A program made the translations under genes and the position numbers. From Chrysomallon squamiferum (Eukaryota > Mollusca > Gastropoda > Neomphalida > Peltospiridae), in assembly GCA_012295275.1 (NCBI GenBank), contig CM022679.1, positions 12,064,415 to 12,128,414 on the forward strand: a DNA stretch of 64,000 nt. The letters are read 5' to 3'. Below, one piece after another: positions 63,335-64,000 of the stretch. Position 1 is the stretch's first letter. Every line of letters starts with the position of its first letter. A model generated the notes under the pieces. It was not told the DNA's origin and did no database searches. It was given only the letters and a program-made list of their open reading frames with translations.

Positions 63335-64000
63335 GTGCGTAAAAGCATACGTATAAATATATACACAGTCAAAAACATACAGATACAAAAACAAAAAACA
63401 AAATAATACATTTGCTACTTAAAAATTTGATTCTCAGATTAGAAGATAAATATCGGGAGAAGCAAGAAAACAGAAAAAGAAAATAAAACATTAACATAAA
63501 CAACAACAGAAAAAAAGAGAGAAAAACAGACAAACTAAAACATAAACAGAGGAACCGGTTACACAATTATGTCTTTCTACTCTGTAAAATCTTCGTTTTA
63601 AACGTTGACGACGTCAGATTCACACAGATCGAAAACAAAACAGTGTCATTCATTATACGAGCTTTATTTTCCTTTCTAACAGATGTTCTCGTACTGTTTC
63701 CAAACATTCATAATTATATTTGTAAGAGTATGAAATGTTCGACATCCAATAGGAGGCATGAAAAATGAAACGACTGCAGAAAACGGCTATGGCTTTTTCA
63801 GAAGTAGCTAAAAACAGGTAAAAAGAATGAACATAGTATATACACCACAGACAGACAGCCTTGTAATATAGTAAACCCTCCACGCATGTACATATATACC
63901 GAATAGAAAAAAAGAAAAACAGTTTAAATGTTCAAAAAATATTGAAAACAAAACAATATGATAAAACAAAGAGAATCAATATAGGAGGACAAAAATTCTC
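63061..64000. other. Intergenic, AT-rich, (AT)n run, no gene seen
   Basis: T run near 63084-63094, (AT)n at about 63306-63332, otherwise A-rich unique DNA to the window end. Confidence 0.6.

Overview
The window looks like AT-rich metazoan nuclear DNA. It is probably from a mollusc, most likely a coleoid cephalopod such as an octopus. That placement is an inference from three things: the very heavy load of TATG, GATA, AAAT, AAT and (GA)n microsatellites, the long gene-poor spacing, and the only protein-coding gene, a NET-family zinc-finger gene with bilaterian-type motifs. There are no bacterial operons, CRISPR arrays or phage genes.

Layout. Bases 1-199 are the 3' end of an intron. Bases 200-1657 are the last coding exon of a ZNF503/ZNF703 (NocA/Nlz/Elbow) homologue on the + strand. 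It carries the SPLALLA-type Sp motif, a CRDPYC buttonhead-like box, one extended C2H2 finger and the YYSPYxLYGQRL C-terminus. A probable 3'UTR follows to about 2.7 kb. The remaining ~61 kb is a gene desert downstream of this developmental regulator. I support no further protein-coding gene there. Two tRNA-Thr(UGU) genes lie on the minus strand at 17.7 kb and 51.3 kb.

The desert alternates between two kinds of DNA. One is simple-sequence and minisatellite DNA, including five (GA)n/(CT)n tracts of 77-309 bp, a 20-copy ~60-bp tandem array at 55.6-56.8 kb, and 27-, 30- and 35-bp minisatellites. The other is short islands of higher-complexity, higher-GC unique sequence, for example 11.5-11.9, 12.4-13.1, 14.3-14.8, 15.5-15.9, 21.4-22.0, 25.0-26.0, 32.6-33.0, 33.6-34.1, 34.7-35.6, 36.0-36.6, 39.0-39.5, 48.1-48.4, 50.4-50.8, 52.0-52.5, 53.6-54.4, 57.3-57.7 and 59.65-60.0 kb. 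Many islands repeat the hexamer TGACAG/CTGTCA or the heptamer TGACAAG/CTTGTCA. NET-family genes are developmental transcription regulators, so the simplest reading is a regulatory desert with candidate enhancers. That needs cross-species alignment to prove.

I did not find convincing evidence of a wholly new biological system. The best second-look items are the near-perfect 36-bp-arm hairpin at 4481-4574, the ~60-bp satellite, the recurrent TGTCA-core motif in the islands, the CpG-dense ETS-site island at 32.7-32.9 kb, and a diverged direct duplication at 59.34-59.65 kb.
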